A stretch of DNA of 64,000 nucleotides from Clostridiaceae bacterium (lineage in GTDB: Bacteria > Bacillota > Clostridia > Saccharofermentanales > DTU023), in contig JAAYRL010000024.1 in NCBI GenBank assembly GCA_012518795.1, positions 1 to 64,000 of the forward strand, given 5' to 3'. The notes under the pieces were generated by a model. That model ran no database searches. It saw only the letters and a list, made by a program, of their open reading frames with translations, and was not told where the DNA came from. How positions within the stretch are numbered: position 1 is the first letter of the stretch; each line of letters opens with the position of its first letter. A program made the translations under genes and the position numbers. Shown piece after piece: positions 60,529 to 64,000 of this stretch.

Positions 60529-61464
60529 ATGTCAAATCAACCTATTTTAGTTATATTAGCGGCAGGTATGGGATCACGTTATGGTGGACTTAAACAAATC
60601 GAACCGATTGGACCTAATGGAGAAATAATCATGGATTATTCTCTATATGATGCTTATCAAGCAGGTTTTAGAAGAGTTGTTTTTGTAATTAAAAAAGAAT
60701 TCGAACAAGAATTTGATGAGATTATCGGCAAGAGAATTTCGCGATATTTTTCGGTTCAATATGCTTTCCAAGATATTAATGATTTGCCTTACGGCTATAA
60801 CAATCCTGAAGAAAGAGTCAAACCCTGGGGGACATCGCATGCTTTACTGGCAGCTCGTGATATAATTGATGCTCCTTTTTGTGTAATTAATGCTGACGAT
60901 TATTATGGGCGCGAAGCATTTCAAATTGTTTATGATTTTTTAACTGAAATTGAAGAAAAATCGGCCGAATCAAAATCGCAATATTTGATGGTGGGCTATA
61001 AATTAATGAAGACATTAAGCAAATATGGTCATGTTTCAAGAGGAATTTGCGAAGTGGATTTGCAAGATAAGTTGATTCATATTGTTGAACGTAAGAAGAT
61101 TGTTGAACGAGATAATAAAGCTTTTATGACAGAAGATGATGGTCAGACCTGGGAAGAAATTCCGCATCAAAGTACAGTTTCAATGAATTTCTGGGGATTT
61201 GATATATCCTTAATAGATTATTTAAAAGCTCAATTTCCAACATTTTTAGATCAAGCTTTGGTTGAAAATCCCTTGAAAGCTGAGTTCTTGTTGCCGACAT
61301 CAATTGCAGAATTAATTTCAGCCGGTACAGTCGAAGTTGTTGTTAAAACCAGTCACGATCAATGGCACGGGGTCACATACAAAGAAGATAAACCGCAAGT
61401 AGAACAAGAAATCCAAAAATTAATCGATTCTGATGTCTATTCAAGTCCTTTATGGGAGGCTTAA
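60529..61464 (+). CDS. Sugar-phosphate nucleotidyltransferase-like protein
   Basis: The Rossmann-type nucleotidyltransferase fold begins VILAAGMGSRYGGLKQIEPIGPNGEIIMDYSLYDA, with the NTP-binding loop and metal-site NADDYYG near residue 123. It resembles NTP_transferase-family proteins annotated as UDP- or dTDP-sugar pyrophosphorylases, but the substrate cannot be read. GGAGG sits before the ATG at 60529 (311 aa); the track's 60511 start is too early. Its stop overlaps the argS ATG by one base. Confidence 0.85.
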   Translation: MSNQPILVILAAGMGSRYGGLKQIEPIGPNGEIIMDYSLYDAYQAGFRRVVFVIKKEFEQEFDEIIGKRISRYFSVQYAFQDINDLPYGYNNPEERVKPWGTSHALLAARDIIDAPFCVINADDYYGREAFQIVYDFLTEIEEKSAESKSQYLMVGYKLMKTLSKYGHVSRGICEVDLQDKLIHIVERKKIVERDNKAFMTEDDGQTWEEIPHQSTVSMNFWGFDISLIDYLKAQFPTFLDQALVENPLKAEFLLPTSIAELISAGTVEVVVKTSHDQWHGVTYKEDKPQVEQEIQKLIDSDVYSSPLWEA

Positions 61465-63182
61465 TGTTTGATTTTCGTTTAGCAGTTGCAGAAACTATTG
61501 TAAATCAAACAGGGTTTGAGATTACTGAAATCTCGACTCTGATTGAAATACCACCGAAAGAAGATATGGGAGATTATGCTTTTCCGTGTTTTCGTTTAGC
61601 AAAAGAATTAAAGAAAAACCCGGCACAAATTGCTGCTGAGATTAGTGAGAAATTAAATGAGAATTCTCCACAATGGATGATAGAAACCAAAGCAGTTGGG
61701 CCATATTTGAATTTTTTCCTGAATCGTGGCTATTATGCATCAGTAGTATTGAAAACGATACTGTCCGAATTGGATTCCTATGGTAAATTGCAAATAGGAC
61801 AACAAAGAAATGTCATTGTTGAATATTCTTCACCGAATATTGCCAAACCTTTTCACGTCGGTCATGCCTATACAACTATTTTAGGTCAGGCTATAGGCAA
61901 TATTTATGATGCTTTAGGTTTCAATGTAATTCGGATGAATCATCTCGGTGATTATGGTACTCAATTCGGTAAACTAATTATTGCTTGGCGCTTATGGGGT
62001 GATGAAACCGCATTAGCTAAAGAACCGATTGCTGAATTAACCAGAGTATATGTCAAGTTTCATTCAGTACTTAAAGAGCAACCGGAGTTGGAAGATCAGG
62101 CTCGGGAAGCTTTCAAGCGTCTTGAAAATAAAGAGCCGGCAGAAGTTGAATTGTGGCAAAAATTCAGGGATTACAGTTTGCTTGAATTCAATCGTCTTTA
62201 TCAGAGAATGGGTATTAATTTCGACAACTATAACGGAGAAAGTTTTTATTCTGATTTAATACCTGAAGTTGTAGAAATATTGGAAGAAAAAGGTTTATTA
62301 GAAGAGAGCGAAGGTGCTCAAGTTGTAGATCTTGAAGAATATGACTTAAATCCATGTATTATCCTTAAATCTGACGGTACCACAATATATGCTTCACGTG
62401 ATATAGCCGCTATTCTTTATCGGGATCGAACATATGATTATTATAAAAATATTTATGTGGTGGGTTTGCCGCAAACCAATCATTTTCAACAAGTTTTTGC
62501 AGTTTTGAAAAAAGCCGATTTTGCCAAAGCTGATCAAAATATTCATGTCGGTTTTGGTTCTGTGAAATTCAAAGACGGTGATTTTTCAACCAGAAAAGGA
62601 AATGTTATTTTATTGGAAGAACTGTTAGATCAGAGTGTAGCCAAAACTAAAGATATTATTACCAAAAACAATCCGAATATGAGTCAGGACGAGATTGATC
62701 AAACAGCTGAAACAGTTGGATTGGCGGCTGTTAAATATACTTATCTTAAGAACGGTCGAGAACGTGACATTATGTTCGATTGGGATGAGATGCTCGATTT
62801 TGAGGGGGATACAGCTCCCTATTTGATGTATACGTATGCCAGAGCAAAAAGCATTTTACAAAAAGCGAATTTTGTAAGTGACGAGCAAAATGAAATTGAT
62901 TACAGTTTGTTAACGGAAGCTGATGAGTTCGGAATAATTAAAAACATGTATCAATATCCGGAAGTTTTGATTCAAGCAGCTGAAGAATTTGAACCCAGCA
63001 TCTTATTGCGAAAAATTTCTCAATTGGCTCGCAATTTCAATCGTTATTACCACAGCACACCCATTCTTAAGACTGAAGACACGGCATTACGTCAAGCTAG
63101 ATTAGTGTTGATTTTTGCTGTAAGTGTAGTTGTGAAAAACGGTTTAAGGTTAGCAGGTATCAATCCGGTAGAACGGATGTAG
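61464..63182 (+). CDS. argS: Arginyl-tRNA synthetase
   Basis: This class I synthetase charges tRNA-Arg. The Arg-tRNA-synthetase N-terminal domain includes PPKEDMGDYAFPCFRLAKELKKNPAQIA. The HIGH motif is SSPNIAKPFHVGHAYTT and a KMSKS-like loop is FSTRKGNVI. The DALR anticodon-binding domain follows, ending HSTPILKTEDTALRQARLVLIFAVSVVVKNGLRLAGINPVERM. GGGAGG lies 4 bp before the ATG at 61464, 572 aa. It charges the tRNA-Arg(TCT) found at 21437, among others. Confidence 0.96.
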   Translation: MFDFRLAVAETIVNQTGFEITEISTLIEIPPKEDMGDYAFPCFRLAKELKKNPAQIAAEISEKLNENSPQWMIETKAVGPYLNFFLNRGYYASVVLKTILSELDSYGKLQIGQQRNVIVEYSSPNIAKPFHVGHAYTTILGQAIGNIYDALGFNVIRMNHLGDYGTQFGKLIIAWRLWGDETALAKEPIAELTRVYVKFHSVLKEQPELEDQAREAFKRLENKEPAEVELWQKFRDYSLLEFNRLYQRMGINFDNYNGESFYSDLIPEVVEILEEKGLLEESEGAQVVDLEEYDLNPCIILKSDGTTIYASRDIAAILYRDRTYDYYKNIYVVGLPQTNHFQQVFAVLKKADFAKADQNIHVGFGSVKFKDGDFSTRKGNVILLEELLDQSVAKTKDIITKNNPNMSQDEIDQTAETVGLAAVKYTYLKNGRERDIMFDWDEMLDFEGDTAPYLMYTYARAKSILQKANFVSDEQNEIDYSLLTEADEFGIIKNMYQYPEVLIQAAEEFEPSILLRKISQLARNFNRYYHSTPILKTEDTALRQARLVLIFAVSVVVKNGLRLAGINPVERM

Positions 63183-63186
63183 TGTA

Positions 63187-64000
63187 ATGGTAGAGAATTT
63201 TTCAGATCTTACATATATCAGACCTGATTTTTCTGAGATTTCGCAAATTTCTCGAGAACTAATTAAACGATTAAAAAAGTTTGTACCAAATGTGTCGAAA
63301 ATTCAATCGCTTTTTGATCGGTTTTCAGAAGAATATCTAAATTTTTTCTCGATGTTTAATCTATGTTCAATTTTGCGATATACCGGAGATGATTCTACTG
63401 ATTACTTTGAAGAATATAATATTTTATCGGATAATATTTCAAAATTACAGAATTATTATAATAAAGTTTTCTCGATTATTGCAGATCAGAATTTAAGATT
63501 TGAAGATGATACTTTAACCCATGTCTCTATCATTAACGCTGCACGCAGAATAGCCTTGACGGAGGCTAAAGTTGATAAAGACATACTTGATCAAGAACAT
63601 CAATTAATTGATAGAAATCGTAATTTTATAAAGAGTATAGCTATTGATATCGAAACGATTGAACCCGGAACATACTCCTATTTAGAACACCAAGATACAA
63701 AAACATATAAAATTTATATTGAAGAGCTGAATAATTGGCTGAGATTAGCAAATGCTGACACCAGAGTGCAAATTTATTATAAGTTTAGTCAAAAACTACT
63801 CGGATTTGCGGAAGAACGCGAGCAAGAATTTCACGAGTTAGTTAATAATCGTAAGCAACAAGCCGTACAGAGCAATCAAACTTATTTTGATTATATCACA
63901 GCAAAAAATAAGGGATACGGTTATTCAAGAAAACAATTAGTACTGTTCAAGAAATATTTACATGAGTATTTTTTACCGCTAATTGAGGAAATAATATCTT
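63187..64000 (+). CDS. M3-family oligoendopeptidase (3' truncated by window edge)
   Basis: This gene is not in the ORF track because it runs off the window. The ATG at 63187, 4 bp after argS, begins MVENFSDLTYIRPDFSEISQ and stays open for 271 codons. The YxRPDF start, the helical FEEYNILSDNISKLQNYYNKVFSII, LRFEDDTL and the repeated acidic helices match the N-terminal half of M3 oligoendopeptidases (PepF-like). The zinc motif HExxH would lie beyond the window, so the family call is moderate. No ribosome site is seen, suggesting coupling to argS. Confidence 0.65.
   Translation, partial: MVENFSDLTYIRPDFSEISQISRELIKRLKKFVPNVSKIQSLFDRFSEEYLNFFSMFNLCSILRYTGDDSTDYFEEYNILSDNISKLQNYYNKVFSIIADQNLRFEDDTLTHVSIINAARRIALTEAKVDKDILDQEHQLIDRNRNFIKSIAIDIETIEPGTYSYLEHQDTKTYKIYIEELNNWLRLANADTRVQIYYKFSQKLLGFAEEREQEFHELVNNRKQQAVQSNQTYFDYITAKNKGYGYSRKQLVLFKKYLHEYFLPLIEEIIS

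Overview
The window is a gene-dense, AT-rich stretch of a bacterial chromosome. Gene content points to a low-G+C Gram-positive of the Clostridia type (Bacillota). The evidence is a DUF1836 protein, AzlCD, a sortase, several lipoproteins with a clear lipobox, a membrane H+-pyrophosphatase, a clade-II type PurL homologue, strong AGGAGG-type ribosome sites and TTGACA/TATAAT-type promoters. I cannot name the species. No prophage, insertion sequence or cas gene is visible. Both edges cut genes: a ROK kinase on the left, lacking its N-terminus, and an M3-type oligopeptidase on the right, lacking its C-terminus and absent from the ORF track.

Layout. 1-7.4 kb: ROK sugar kinase, truA, pncB, then a MacA/MacB-type tripartite ABC export system whose adaptor carries a long Pro/Thr/Ser-rich insert. 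7.5-9.4 kb: DJ-1/PfpI protein and a cation diffusion facilitator. 9.5-13.5 kb (minus): processive glycosyltransferase, proB, proA, with five tandem 36-37 bp repeats between proB and proA. 13.8-18.9 kb: a heterodimeric ABC exporter pair and a PTS-EIIC-like permease. 18.9-19.4 kb: the first array of 56-bp palindromic repeats. 19.4-23.5 kb: SGNH hydrolase, DUF1836 regulator, tRNA-Gly and tRNA-Arg with a terminator, DUF3006 plus a secreted metallo-beta-lactamase-fold lipoprotein. 23.8-31.6 kb: H+-PPase, TetR, metallophosphoesterase, serpin lipoprotein, AzlCD, sortase. 31.8-44.8 kb: htpG, a PurL-like protein that has lost its catalytic motifs, a 3D-domain protein, ksgA, zapA, dut, an alpha/beta hydrolase lacking its serine, tsaD, smpB and a PP2C phosphatase. 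44.9-50.5 kb: TetR, MMPL exporter and a secreted heptad-repeat protein. 50.5-50.8 kb: the second 56-bp repeat array. 50.9-54.6 kb: a Zur-like Fur-family regulator with ZnuABC zinc uptake. 54.6-64 kb: NYN/LOTUS protein, phosphofructokinase, Ppx/GppA-HD, polyphosphate kinase, nucleotidyltransferase, argS and the M3 peptidase.

How the genes work together. The clearest modules are zinc homeostasis (fur-family gene, znuA, znuC, znuB, with 7-1-7 operators at the promoter), proline synthesis (proB-proA), polyphosphate metabolism (ppx/gppA-ppk), a TetR-controlled MMPL export unit with paired inverted-repeat operators, and cell-envelope export (MacAB-like, ABC heterodimer).

Most unusual items. (1) Two arrays 31 kb apart are built from the same 56-bp imperfect palindrome, phased at 91-92 bp. 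(2) A full-length PurL-like protein has every recognisable catalytic motif replaced. (3) Short tandem repeats repeatedly grow out of gene stop codons (proB, znuA, an ABC exporter gene). (4) Two genes appear to start at ATT or ATC behind good Shine-Dalgarno sequences. Coordinates of starts were adjusted from the ORF track where the ribosome site or family N-terminus required it.
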